Below are positions 47,156 through 57,950 of a stretch of DNA of 64,000 nt, piece by piece. A program made the translations under genes and the position numbers. Under the pieces are notes generated by a model that saw only the letters and a list, made by a program, of their open reading frames with translations, did no database searches and was not told the DNA's origin. Each line of letters starts with the position of its first letter. Positions within the stretch are counted from its first letter, which is position 1. Origin of the DNA: Clonostachys chloroleuca (taxonomy: Eukaryota > Ascomycota > Sordariomycetes > Hypocreales > Bionectriaceae); contig JBANAY010000004.1 in NCBI GenBank assembly GCA_037952775.1, positions 9,734,001 to 9,798,000 of the forward strand. The letters run 5' to 3'.

Positions 47156-48210
47156 ATGGCAGGGATACGCCAGCGCCATTTAGAGGCAATGTTGTTAGTT
47201 AATAGCTTCATCACCCGCATTGTGATTCATCGTACGAAGACCTTCCTCGTCCTGAGCGATGGAACAAATTGAGAAGAAAGGGATTTCTCACAAAGCCACA
47301 AAGGAAGCATTCAAAACGCTCATTACAGCGCCTCTTGAGGCTACAGCCGGCTTTAATAAATAGAGGTAAGAGAATAGTCAGTCAATTCACTCATCAGTTA
47401 CGAGTCAGGGTCTAAATAAAATGAAGGTAAAAGGGTGTGTTTTCTACCTAGGTTGGCGAAAAAACGGCCCCTTTTATCTAACTGTTCAACGGCATGACCT
47501 GCGAAAACCCGGGCCTTCTATCCCTGCCTCAATGTGAGCGATGAGACACCAAATTCTTACGCCTTCTTTTTGGCTATGTGCTACAGCAAAAGAGATAAAT
47601 TATGACATTAAAAAATACACCTATCCCCCCAATAGCCCCTGGAACATATGGCAGTCTGCTTCTCGAGTTTTTAAGGCGATTTGGGGCCAAGTAGTGGCGG
47701 ATAAAACATAGAGCCTCTCCGGATATGAATGCTTGAAGTATTTATTGCGTTGAGATGTCGGGTCTGGCATCTTCCATAGCTGTTCAAATTTATACTCCAA
47801 ATCTCAAGGACGGATGCTTGAAGTAGTGGTTTGGTGTCTTATCCCTTCCATCACTCACTTGCTAGCCTGTCGATTGCGTTCGCGAGGAGGTGCGGAGAGC
47901 GCAATGCGGGATGGATTTTAAGGCTATTTGGAACGTGGGAATTGCCCATCATCCGGGGTCAAATTGGGGCAAGTCGTGACGGTGACATATTCGGTCCTTT
48001 TACCCCGTTGTCGTGACGAAGCGGCGGTTCTGATTCGACGTCGGGAACATGGATGGGCTACCGGGAATGAGGTTTTTCTCCACGCACCACATGGTGAGGC
48101 CCCTTTTCTCCGCTGCTTAATTCTCCCCTCCTCACCAATTGCCCGCACCGCCACGAGTCCGCGACATGAACTGCTAGGGGCATTCAAGTATTAAGTGCAG
48201 CAAGGCAGTG
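47156..48210. other. Intergenic with dispersed-repeat copy 3
   Basis: No supported gene. It holds repeat copy 3 (47743-47810). The upstream region of the regulator starts here. Confidence 0.55.
47743..47810 (+). repeat. Dispersed repeat, copy 3
   Basis: The core ATTGCGTTGAGATGTCGGGT then CTGGCATCTT is identical to copy 1 over about 30 bp; the distal block is TATACTCCAAATCTCAAGGA, diverged from copies 1 and 2. Confidence 0.8.
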
Positions 48211-50489
48211 ATGCGGCGCTCCGGCAGCTCTCACGAGGCCTCATCCCCGGTGTCAGTGGTCTCTGAGGCCAACACCACAAGCAGGAGTTGCAGCCCCGAC
48301 AAAGACGGCCTTCCCAATTCCACTCGCAGCAGACGGCAGTCGACAATTGCCAGGCGAGCATGTGACTTTTGCCGAGTGCGGCGCCGCCGTTGCGTCTTCG
48401 GGGATGCTCCTGCCGTCGAACACCAGCCGGCCTCGAACGTACGGCAGGCGCCGGCGGAGACGGAACGATGTAGCGAGTGCATCAGACTCGACCTCGTCTG
48501 TACCTTTCTCAAGCCAACACAGACAAGAGGCCCCAAGCGAAGGTAAAGTTGTCACAAACAAAGTTCTATGATAGTGTCTAACTGCTATCTATAGAAAAAT
48601 CGGCTCAACCATCATGCCAAAAGGTATCCATAGCTCGTCCCGGCAACTAGAATCCCCATGGCGGGCTCGAAAGAACAGATCCATCCCTACTCTGTCCTCC
48701 ATTCTGCCTTCGTCCCAAGCTCCGTCTCAAGTTCCAGTCTATGCGCAACCAAATGTCCAAGATGCACCAACTGAACCATCCAGTCGTCAGATCGACCCAT
48801 TTGTTGGTGGCCCTTGGTTTGAAACAGACAAAATCGGCCCACGAAACCTAATCCTCGCCATCATGGGCGACTATCTAGCCCGCATCTACCCACTCATCCC
48901 GGTTGTGCACCGTCCAACCTTCCGCCGTCGACTCACCCTGAGCGAGGATGTGGATGATCCAGACTTTCTCGCTTTGATCCTCTCGTTGGTGGTGGTCGCC
49001 GTCGGTCTCCTGCCCTCCAGATTCCCTCACTACCAGTCCATGGCTTCCGGCACCTCTTCCAAGTTTCAGACACGGGAATCTGTTGTCAATGCCTGCATCG
49101 ATATGTGCATGTCCATGCGGACGGCCACCTACTGGGACCAAGTCAGCCACCAAAAGTGGGCAAGCAGCTATCTGATGTCTGTTGGCTGCTTCCAGCTCGG
49201 GCAGGCCAATCGTAGCCGCATGTTAGAGGTCGAGTTCTTGCAGACCGGCCGTTTGCTTGGGATTCATCGCATCGCGGATTACGAGGGACTCAATTACATC
49301 GAAACCCAGCTGCGGAAAAAGGCATTCTGGTTATGCTTCTACACATATGCGTAAGCATTTCTACAAGCTCCCATCTCATTATATCTGTATCTTTCTAACA
49401 TTCTAAAACAAAGCCATGCGTGGTACCAATGCGGACGGCAAGAACGGTTGAGTTTCTTCGATCATGGGATGCTGGCCGAGGTAAATTTTGATGCTCTCGT
49501 CCCCTTAGAGCTCGATGATGAGCAAATTCTCGAGGACAAGATCCTTGAATCTCACATATCCCCGTCTGGAGGTGTTTCCCCGGCAATGTCTATGCACCAG
49601 TATGCGTCTAGGACGGCAAAGTTCAACCTGGCTGCAGGCTTCAACTTACACTCAAGGGTGTTCTATAAGAGCGCGCAGCTTGCACTGACACCAGCCCTGT
49701 GTGACTGGGAAAGACGAGTAAAACCTCAAGAGAGGCTGTTACACCTCCGGCATCTTCTGCAGGAGATGCGCTACATGCTTGATGACGCCCCCTCTGAAAT
49801 CCGACAGTGGGCATCTTCATCCTGGAGTGAGGCGTCTCGGTCGTATTTATTTTTCCCAGACAATGTATCCATAGCATCTCCCGCCAGTGTTCAACAGAAT
49901 TCTAGCGCGAGTCACCAAGCTATCGATATGAACGAGGATGATGTAAAGTCGCTCCCTGGCCAGTTTGAAATCATGAGGGCAAACCTACACGGCACGCATC
50001 TATGGCTCCAAAGCGCCCTGTTAGACCAGATTGATCTCATTCTGCAGGATATGTCGAAGAGAACTGATATATCGCAAGCTGAGAGAGACTGCCACTTGGC
50101 AGCTCTGAAAGCGAGCTGGTCGGAACGTGAAGACGTTTGCCGTCAGATGCTTCATTTGGTGCATAGCATGCCCCATACGCACATCGAACCAAATGGTCTA
50201 TATTTTGTCAGTTGTGGTCTTTTGCGGTCCCGCGAGAGTGACATATTTTGGACGCTAACAATTTCGATCATTTTTTCAGGCCTACAAAGTCCGTGACATA
50301 GGCGTGGCATTGCTCAACTGCCCCTTTGAAGCTTCCGAGCCACCTGCACGGCGTGCAACTGAGTATATGCAAGACTTGACCCGAGCCTTGTCTCGCATTG
50401 ACCGGAGCGAGAGAATGAACACAAGCAGTCTGCGAAGCTGGGTGGATACAGATCGTGAAAAGCCGGCAAGTGGGCGACAGGGCAAATGA
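48211..50489 (+). CDS. Zn(II)2Cys6 transcription factor of the beta-glucoside locus
   Basis: Four exons (48211-48542, 48595-49350, 49414-50206, 50280-50489) encode 696 residues. The zinc cluster CDFCRVRRRRCVFGD...CSECIRLDLVC has a long loop (about 28 residues) between the third and fourth cysteines. The basic linker TQTRGPKRRK follows. The middle homology region reads RIYPLIPVVHRPTFRRRLTL, QTGRLLGIHRIADYEGLNYIE, RKKAFWLCFYTYAHAWYQCGRQERLSFFD. It resembles sugar-regulator types (Mal13/Lac9/AmyR-like arrangement) but no orthologue can be named. Its position beside the GH3-transporter pair suggests local control. The start ATG is preceded by an in-frame GTG only. Confidence 0.92.
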
Positions 50490-50592
50490 GACACATAATG
50501 GAGTGGTTTTAACACACTACTTTCGGCGATAAATCAAGAACCCAGTTAGTATTAAACAAAATAAAATGACAACATATACCGTATTATCTCAT

Positions 50593-52714
50593 TTACTCCC
50601 CCAGCTGAGACAAGTAGGCACTGATTGGGACTCGCTGACTCAGGGTTTCCCAGGTGTGTAACAGCCTGTCTGTCGGGCACGCCTCGATCGCATCCCCATA
50701 CTGGTCCAGAACATCGTGCCATTCTTCACCATCAACATGAATACGCGAAAACCCCCATTTGTTACCCGTGCGGTTTCTGGAGAAGACGAGATTGTTCTGA
50801 GGCTCTCGACAACCATTCGAGAAGTCTCCAAATGCAAGGACATCAAGAGAATTGATACCTTCTGGTCCAAACGCCCATCCTACCAAATCCAAAAATTCCG
50901 GCTTGACTTCTTCAGCCTCCTGTTTGACAGGACGCTTTGGTCTGACCACATGACGCAAAGGATCATCGAAATTCGTACTGTCAAAGTCCTGCTGATTTAC
51001 AATCATGGCCTTTTTCAGATCCAGTTGGCTCACAGCCTCGGAGTGTTCAACCGTCTCCAGATATGCACTACTCGCTCGGATATGAAGAATCTTGAGAGTA
51101 TTGCGCTCTTTGAGACCGGCAAGTAGGCCTTGCTGAGCATATGTTAGATTGGGGAACGAAGCCAAGGAGCCAGTGCACTTACCAAATGCTCCGTTCGACA
51201 GCACACACCAAGGAAATTCAGGTTGAAGAGTGATAGAGGATTCTGTGAGGGGTCCTCTTTGAACAGCTTATGCTCGTCCGGAGACAGAAGATATGGAAAG
51301 TCGGAAACTTGTCCACTGCCATAACTCTGTCGGTCCCAGTTTGAAAATCGCTTATGGAACACAAAGCTCTTCAATGATTCTCCATGATCGCGGGCATACC
51401 CCTGCCACTCTGCAGCGGTGTGCTGGGTGCCAAAGGCGGCCAGGTGAAGCTGCTCGAGTCCCTTGAATGAAGCCAAGAACGCAGGCATTGATGCAACACA
51501 GGCAGCATAATATCCATCCTGTGTCTTCTGGTATTCGCCAAGATCGTCAGTCAGTTCAAATGCTTTCAGATTAAGCTTCACCTTATCTTCAACAATCGCA
51601 TTGAGGAAATCAAACCAGTCAGGGCATGTGCGGAGCTTGAGAGACTGTAGTGTCTGAAAGTTGATCGCCCGCGCCAGGTCTGCCGTGAGCGGGACCTCTG
51701 TGAGGGACAGTGATCGGATTTCCTCGAAGATGATGTCTTGCGGTGGACTTGGAATTCCCATAAGTTGGGTGACCTCCGTATAAAGGCCCTGGCGGCCGAC
51801 CCCGAAAACCTTTCTCGAAATGCCACCGCCCAAGCCTAAGTAAGGGTACCAGATAGTATCCTCGAGTGTCTTCCAGCGAGCAAAGTCTATCTCTAGCTCT
51901 TTCAAATGGCTCGCATTGTTCGCGATAGCTTCGGACAAGGCGTTCACCTGCCCTCTGTTTGGCGCTCTCCATCTTAGTCTTTGAAGGCTACGGAATGCGG
52001 AGATGAAAATCTTGGCGCCTCTATTGCATAAAAAATCACCGGACACGCTGAGGCTCTGCAGTTTCGGGTGCTTTTGGGGTAGAATCCCATTCCGGCCTAG
52101 AATCTCGGCCGGGATACACGTTCCTAGATCCCAGCTGCAATCACACCTGTGTCAGCTGTTCTGCGGGACAATGTCTTGATCGCACTCTGCCGTCGTTCAT
52201 CTCATACCTGAAGCTGGATAGTGAGTTTGGTTTGACATGATCAAGTACCGAGACTGCTTTGCGTGAAAGGGATTCAAACGGCGGTGGCTGTTGCCCGCCT
52301 CCTTCCAGTACTTCGGCTCGCGGGGCTCCCTGGTAGAGGCCTTCACGAGTATACCATTCCTCGCTTTCCTTGTGCCCATGGAGACACCTGTTGGTTGTTG
52401 GGTATTGAAAGTTTGCCTTAAAATGAAGCTCTTGTACATTCTCAAGGCATCTCTGGGACAACAGTTGCATCGGCGTGCGTTGCTGGTGGTATTCGTCGAC
52501 CGGCGTTATAGTCACCAATCTCCAGATTTTATCGAAGAAAAATCTGTGTAATTCCTTGGATACCTGGGTCAGAGTTTTCAGGTCACGTTTTGACAGCTGT
52601 GTTCGATCTCAGTCAGTTCCGAGCTCAAGGATCGCGAGGTTTTGGATACCAGACCTTGTCCAGTATCTCATCAAGGATTTCCGGAGGTACTTTGGTCAAA
52701 AAAGTGTCCGCCAT
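50593..52714 (-). CDS. F-box protein with C-terminal repeat-like region
   Basis: Four exons (52714-52655, 52596-52208, 52134-51183, 51132-50593). MADTFLTKVPPEILDEILDK joins across the first intron to LSKRDLKTLTQVSKELHRFFFDKIW, a clear F-box. The remainder has irregular leucine-rich spacing (LQSLSVSGDFLCNRG, LQSLKLRTCPDWFDFLNA, LEQLHLAAFG, LSLFNLNFLGVCCRTEHL), as in LRR-type substrate receptors of SCF ligases. Intact, about 646 residues. It is convergent with the Zn-cluster regulator, about 100 bp apart. Target unknown. It is unrelated in detail to the F-box gene at 36-38 kb. Confidence 0.87.
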
Positions 52715-53631
52715 AGCGCCATCTTCTCAGCAAACGACGAGGGAAATTGTTAGAATGTAGATAGCCTTTCAATATACGAGCAACAGCTTTGAAACTGACC
52801 GGCCCTCTGGTTTTAAGTTAAGGAACTTGCTACCCAGCCCAATGCTTCTTATATATCCGTTCGACTGCTGCTGGCAAGGCATAACGTGGGGCGGTTCGCC
52901 AGTGTGGCGCAGCACCTGCGTGGTGTTTTGCAAAGAGGGATGCGCGATATGCGAGCTGAATAAAGCCTGAAATGAGCCTTATGGGACATGTTTGTGCCCA
53001 GAATTCTAGGCATTTCATTGCACGCATTTACCCGAAAGCCAAACACGAGCATTAGCCCCTGGCCTATTAACCTTGGCCCACGCACCCGCAAACAAAGCCC
53101 AGGGGGTAGTGAGGTCAAGAAGTTCTTATTGGCATGGCTCGTTTGAGAATTTACCACCTCTAGCGTTGGCCATTATGAGGAAACTTCTATCAGTTAGGCA
53201 TCAGGCTAAACAGCGAAAGATCTTCGTTCTAATACTGGCTTGATGATCTCATACCAGCTTGGCGTTTCACATGCTGCCTCCCTTGCCTCCCTATCTGGCG
53301 GAGAAGCCAATACAGGGCAAGCATTGACGCGCTGACTGCATATCAAATGCAATCAAACACTGAAGTTCCAACAGGCACCGTACCATCGAAGGACCTAAAG
53401 TAACCTGACTTGGCCAACCACAGTCCCTTCTCAGCCACTAAGGATTTATACCAAGGAGTCTTTCAGCCCGCGTGGATCAACCAGTCTTCCTGATTAATAT
53501 TCCAAGGTGCCGTATCTTTTCAGCTTTGGTTCACAAAAGCCCAGCATTCATCGACGATGTTCATCGACTGCATCCTTCAAGTGTAATTCCGCCTACATTA
53601 CCTGAATACACTTGGCCATCGATTGGCCGCT
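52715..53631. other. Intergenic, shared upstream region
   Basis: Lies between the divergent F-box and multi-TM protein genes. No supported gene or RNA. Confidence 0.55.
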
Positions 53632-55867
53632 ATGGCTACACATAAACATGGCGACAGGGAATTTGACGTGCAGGAAACACTCGTCAAAAAGCCACAGACC
53701 AAGTTCCGTCAAAAATGTGCCAGGCCGTTCAAGGAAGCCTGGCATGACTTGCGATCCATGAAATGGCAGCGCGAGGGCCTCATGTATCTCTTCGCCATCT
53801 GGGTATATTGCCTCACCGCACTGGTCGTCTGGATGCTTTTAGTGTCGATTGGCTCAAGGACTTCCAAAGATAGCCCCTGTCACCCAGATGGAGGATTCAA
53901 CGCGATCGCGGACATTTTCGATTGGTGGTCACCAAAAGGGTTCTTCCAAATCACGTTGAGGACAGGAACTTTATCCTTTGATTCAGCCAAGGCTATCGAT
54001 ATTTTTTGGAATCTAGTTAGTATTCTTTGCCGAAGCGGCTACCTTGTTGCTGGGACGAGTCAAGTATTTGCGAGGTGGTAAAGAGGACTAACAGTCGTTC
54101 CGCTCAGATAATCGGCCGAGGAGGACAGTCACTTCTTGCGATAGCACCAGCAAGAATTTGGATCGAATACTTGTCAGTCTCCATTGCCTCAAAACCTGCG
54201 TCCTATACCACAGTGTGGCTTTTGAGATTTTACACCGAACCGTCGACATTATCTACTTTACGGCTAGCGAGACAGTTCGTCCTTGGGCGGGGTCTCGCTT
54301 CAGCCTTCAAAATGTTGTTTCTTACTATCGCAGCACTATTCGTTGTTGCATTTCCAACCTTAATGAGTTCGCTGGCTGGATATACGACCGCAAATCAAGC
54401 ATGGGTTGATTTAGGAGAGCATGGCCTTGTCAGCTATTCACAAGCTTTCCCATTAGCATTCATCATCCACGACGGCACACGGGTTGGCCTAATTGAGAAT
54501 CAACACGTCCCTTATGACGAAGGTAATTCCAGCCACAAAGGTCTCCGAGAGTATATACTGAAGAAGTTAATAGGAGCCCGTGGATTGGCTGTACAAAGCA
54601 TTGACTACCTTCCCAGCATAATCGGCGGCTACCAGAGCATGATAAGTCCCAATTTACAAGCTGATTTGATAGGCAATACTACTGCTTGTAAGACACTCTG
54701 ACTCCACTCGGACTTTTTGAGGGCTTACTGATTGTATCCATAGATGTTTTATCATATGGTCTTTCCAACATGGCAGGAAGCACAATGGAAAAGAGCCAAA
54801 ATGACACAATTTGGGGCAAAGAAACTCTCCGAGGTCTGCCGCTCAATATAACGGCATTTTACCTTCCTAGATACGTTTTCCGCCCAAACCACACCCAAGG
54901 TCTCTGGGCCTCCAAAGACGAAATGGATCCTTTGTTTACCGATGAATCTTTGATGACATACTCACTCTCAAATGAAGCCTACAATATGGCAACAATCCAA
55001 AAGAACGGCACCTGCCAGCCAATTCAGAATGTAGGTACTCAATACTTCCGCGCATCCCCCCGAATTTGTACTAATAAAGTGATTTATCAGAGATACCAGT
55101 GGGGGTTTTCATTCCTGCAATTATTCATCAACATCATTCTTCTCTCGTTGTGGACTATTGGAATGGCTCTCGTCTGGGTAAAGAGCCATTTAACGCTTAA
55201 ACTAAACGGCTTCGCGGCCATTTAGAACAATTGGAAAGGTCTCCTTGAGTTTACAGAAGTGCTTGGCGGGCAACTAAAAGCTGCCAAGATTGAATATCTA
55301 ACGATAGATGACAAGCAGCTTGAACATCAGATCGAGAAACTTCTTCAGGGCGGCTCAGTCACGAGACTTCCCCTACCTCAGGGCTTCTACAGCCTGCGAC
55401 AAGGGATGCTTCGACAAAAATGGCTCCTTTCATCTCTATTCTTGGGCATCTTGGCCATTTGCCTCGAATATCTCGAGACTTTTGCTCCGTTTCGTGTGGC
55501 TATTCGCAAAGCTAACACCGCAGCCAAATTTTTCTTGGCCTTAAGCACCGCGACGTTGGCCTCGGTAAAAGCCAGCACCAACATATTCAAGAGAGCAGCA
55601 GTGTTTCTCCTTGTTTTTACAATCTTTGTACTCTTTTTTCTTTTCTACTGTGGATGGATAGCTGCCCATGGATCCTGCCTTGGGGCAGCCTTGGCCCTAG
55701 TATCTGGAACGACCTCGAGGAGTAAAGGAACTCTATTCGGCGTACCATTCATAATCAACTACATTTTCGCGCTTGTTATGGCATTCTCTTTCCAGTCACG
55801 GTGGAAGTTTGGCCAGGGTGGCTACTACACTTCGCCGTTGATAACCTCTAGTCCTACATATATATGA
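53632..55867 (+). pseudogene. Multi-TM fungal membrane protein with one in-frame TAG
   Basis: Exons 53632-54015, 54108-54687 and 54744-55867 form one frame of 695 codons, starting MATHKHGDREFDVQETLVKK. Membrane segments: LMYLFAIWVYCLTALVVWML, MLFLTIAALFVVAFPTLMSSL, FLQLFINIILLSLWTIGMAL, a helix near SSLFLGILAICLEYL, VFLLVFTIFVLFFLFYCGW and FIINYIFALVMAF. A long loop with N-glycosylation sequons lies between helices 2 and 3. A TAG at 55223-55225 (FAAI-stop-NNWKGLLEF) splits it in the cytoplasmic part; the same frame stays open for 214 codons after it. An alternative 48-bp in-frame intron (55178-55225, GTAAAG..TAG) would remove the stop, so the gene may be functional. No function is known for the family. 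Confidence 0.7.
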
Positions 55868-56370
55868 AATGCCTATTTATTCTCGCAACAGGATCTTCAG
55901 AGGTTGGCCTCCTTACGACAATGTTGCTTTTTGAGAAAACCATAAACATCATTACCAGCTGGCATAAACCATGGGCTTTTACCCTTGTTCGAGTACGCCT
56001 TACACCCTTAGCCCTCCGGATCGCGGCACATTTCCAATCTGATCGGATCTCCCTACATTCTCATCATGAAGATCGATGGGGCTGCCTCCTAGGGTCCGTC
56101 TAGGATGGTAGTGGCGATAGTATCATGTTGCATCAAAAAGTTCCACTCTAGCACGTTCGAGCAGTGGTAGAGCTAGGCGTAATTGAGAGGACCCTGCTCA
56201 CTCTCTCCTACTCCATGAGGCCTATTATTTCATGCCCTTATAGAGCAAATGGTCTCAAACTTTAGTCGATTTACCCGACACGTTCTTTTCTGCGACTATA
56301 GTCCACTGGAATTAAAAGAAGCGTACAATCCCGCGATACTCCGCAACTATGATTGCTACAGACCCAGCTT
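55868..56370. other. Intergenic, convergent 3' ends
   Basis: No supported gene. Confidence 0.5.
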
Positions 56371-57375
56371 TCATTTCCGTCCCACGGTCTCGAGTGGAAT
56401 CGTTTCCCGAACCGCCGGTTGGGTCTTCCCCTGACTCTGGCTAGCCGCCGTTGCTTGGCTTGATGCCAGATTAGCCTCGGCCACCCTCTCCGTTTGGCGT
56501 CTTCTCTGCGTGCTGTTGCTTCGAACAGCGCAGACACAGCAGCCAATGAGGGCCAAGCCGAAGATGGTGGGCAAGCCAGCCACCAGGAAAATGTAGAGTC
56601 CCCAGCCCGCGGTATTGCCCGATTCCTGCTTCTGGCACTCAGAGCCGAGTACCGAGCTGTTGTTTCCGAGGCTCTCCCCAGGCACCCAGCGCAAGATATC
56701 TGATGTTGAACATCTAGGCGTTGGTGGAGAGGGAGTGAGACTCACAACGTCTGTCGGGTCCCATGAAATATGCCAGGCATTGTGAATCCACGTTGTAGTG
56801 GTTCCCGAGCTGGGGCTAAACGTGTACGTGTTTGTGTAAATCACTGATCCGACTGTGACAGTATTGGTAGACGTGGTGTAGGATGTGGTTATGTTATTCG
56901 TCACGATGCTCGCGCAGGCGTCGTTGGGAATTCCTTCGATGTTCCAGGTGTTGGAGAGAGGATAGAAGTTTCTGGAGATCCGCGTTGGTTAGCTGAGCTC
57001 CCGTCATAGAACCAGAGGCATAGGGCAAGTTTGATATGCACACCTCGAGCAACACATGGCTGTCCAGGTTCCATTGGTATACTGCGAGATCTGCCAGACT
57101 GTCCACGCACTGGGACAGACACCCGGGCTGAACGAAAACCGTGTGTTTGTCTCAGCCCATTGTGAGGGTTGGCAGGCCGCAAACCCCGAGGCTCCAGGGC
57201 CAGAGGCGATGACGGTGTGGACTGAGCTTGTCGTTGTACTGTTGGTCCTGTAGATGCTGGTGAAATTCTTCGTTACTGGAAACTCATCACCGCAGCCTCT
57301 CGGTTGTTCAAAAGGCGTCGTCAAGGCATTTGACGGCGAACCTGCAGTTGCCTGCGCTGATCGTGTCAGAGACAT
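56371..57375 (-). CDS. Mucin-like cell-surface protein with one TM helix
   Basis: Two exons with an intron at about 56973-57045. The ectodomain has FPVTKNFTSIYRTNSTTTSS, six or more cysteines (CGDEF, AACQPSQW, GVCPSAW, AMCCSR, DACASI) and Ser/Thr-rich stretches (NNITTSYTTSTNTVTVG), then the helix GLYIFLVAGLPTIFGLALIGCC and a basic cytoplasmic tail SNSTQRRRQTERV. This layout is common among fungal wall-sensor-like proteins (Wsc/Mid2-like in arrangement only). The first in-frame ATG is at 57375, but the upstream frame (LVLTLITM-SLTRSAQA) looks like a signal peptide, so a further 5' exon probably holds the true start. Confidence 0.65.
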
Positions 57376-57583
57376 TGTAATTAATGTTAAGACCAAGACT
57401 GGGTCTGGGAATCAACCGCATACACGGCCCTGCGCGAAGGGGGGCTCAATTAAAAGTCCGTCAACTAGGCCAAAGAGAACAAGTTGCTTGCGCTAGCTTC
57501 CAAGCATGAGTTGGCGCGAACCGGGGTTAGACCAAGTAGGATTCAGTAGGAAAATGCCTTGCCATTGATGAAGGAGCAGCCAA
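57376..57583. other. Short gap, probable 5' exon region of the mucin-like gene
   Basis: The frame of the mucin-like gene continues a little beyond its first ATG and then meets TGA. The missing first exon should lie here; I could not place it. Confidence 0.35.
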
Positions 57584-57940
57584 TCATCGGTCTGATGCCC
57601 CTGCATAACCACCACAATATTGGGAGTAGGCGTATTTGTAGGTCAAGGTATCCTGCCAGGCGTCCATTACGTATTCTGCGATTCGGTAGATGCTTTTATA
57701 GAAACAAATACGATTTTGTGTGTCGGCACATGAATACGAGATGTGGCTTCCACTGTCAGCCCATCGTGATACGGGTCCTGACCAGCTAAACGCGCATTCA
57801 GTTCTCACTTGGCTAAAAAGGGGTAGCACTCATAATAGATTGTATCGTCTAGACACTGATGATGTTCATAAAGCTTGATTATGTCTACAACAATGCCAGA
57901 TCCGGCAGCAAAAACTGTAAGAAACCAGTCATTTATCCTT
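57584..57940 (-). other. Possible small cysteine-containing protein, start not found
   Basis: The readable frame CAFSWSGPVSRWADSGSHIS...CADTQNRICFYKSIYRIAEYV...QYCGGYAG has four spaced cysteines. It could join, through a 48-bp intron, to an upstream hydrophobic stretch FLTVFAAGSGIVVDIIKLYE resembling a signal peptide. No ATG was found in frame. It begins right after the stop of the MFS gene. It may be a short secreted protein or a fragment. Confidence 0.3.
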
Positions 57941-57950
57941 GTTCAGACGT

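Noticed and set aside
55864..56103. Plus-strand ORF overlapping the end of the multi-TM gene
   Set aside because: Overlaps the stop by a few bases, has no splice or family support and no clear domain.
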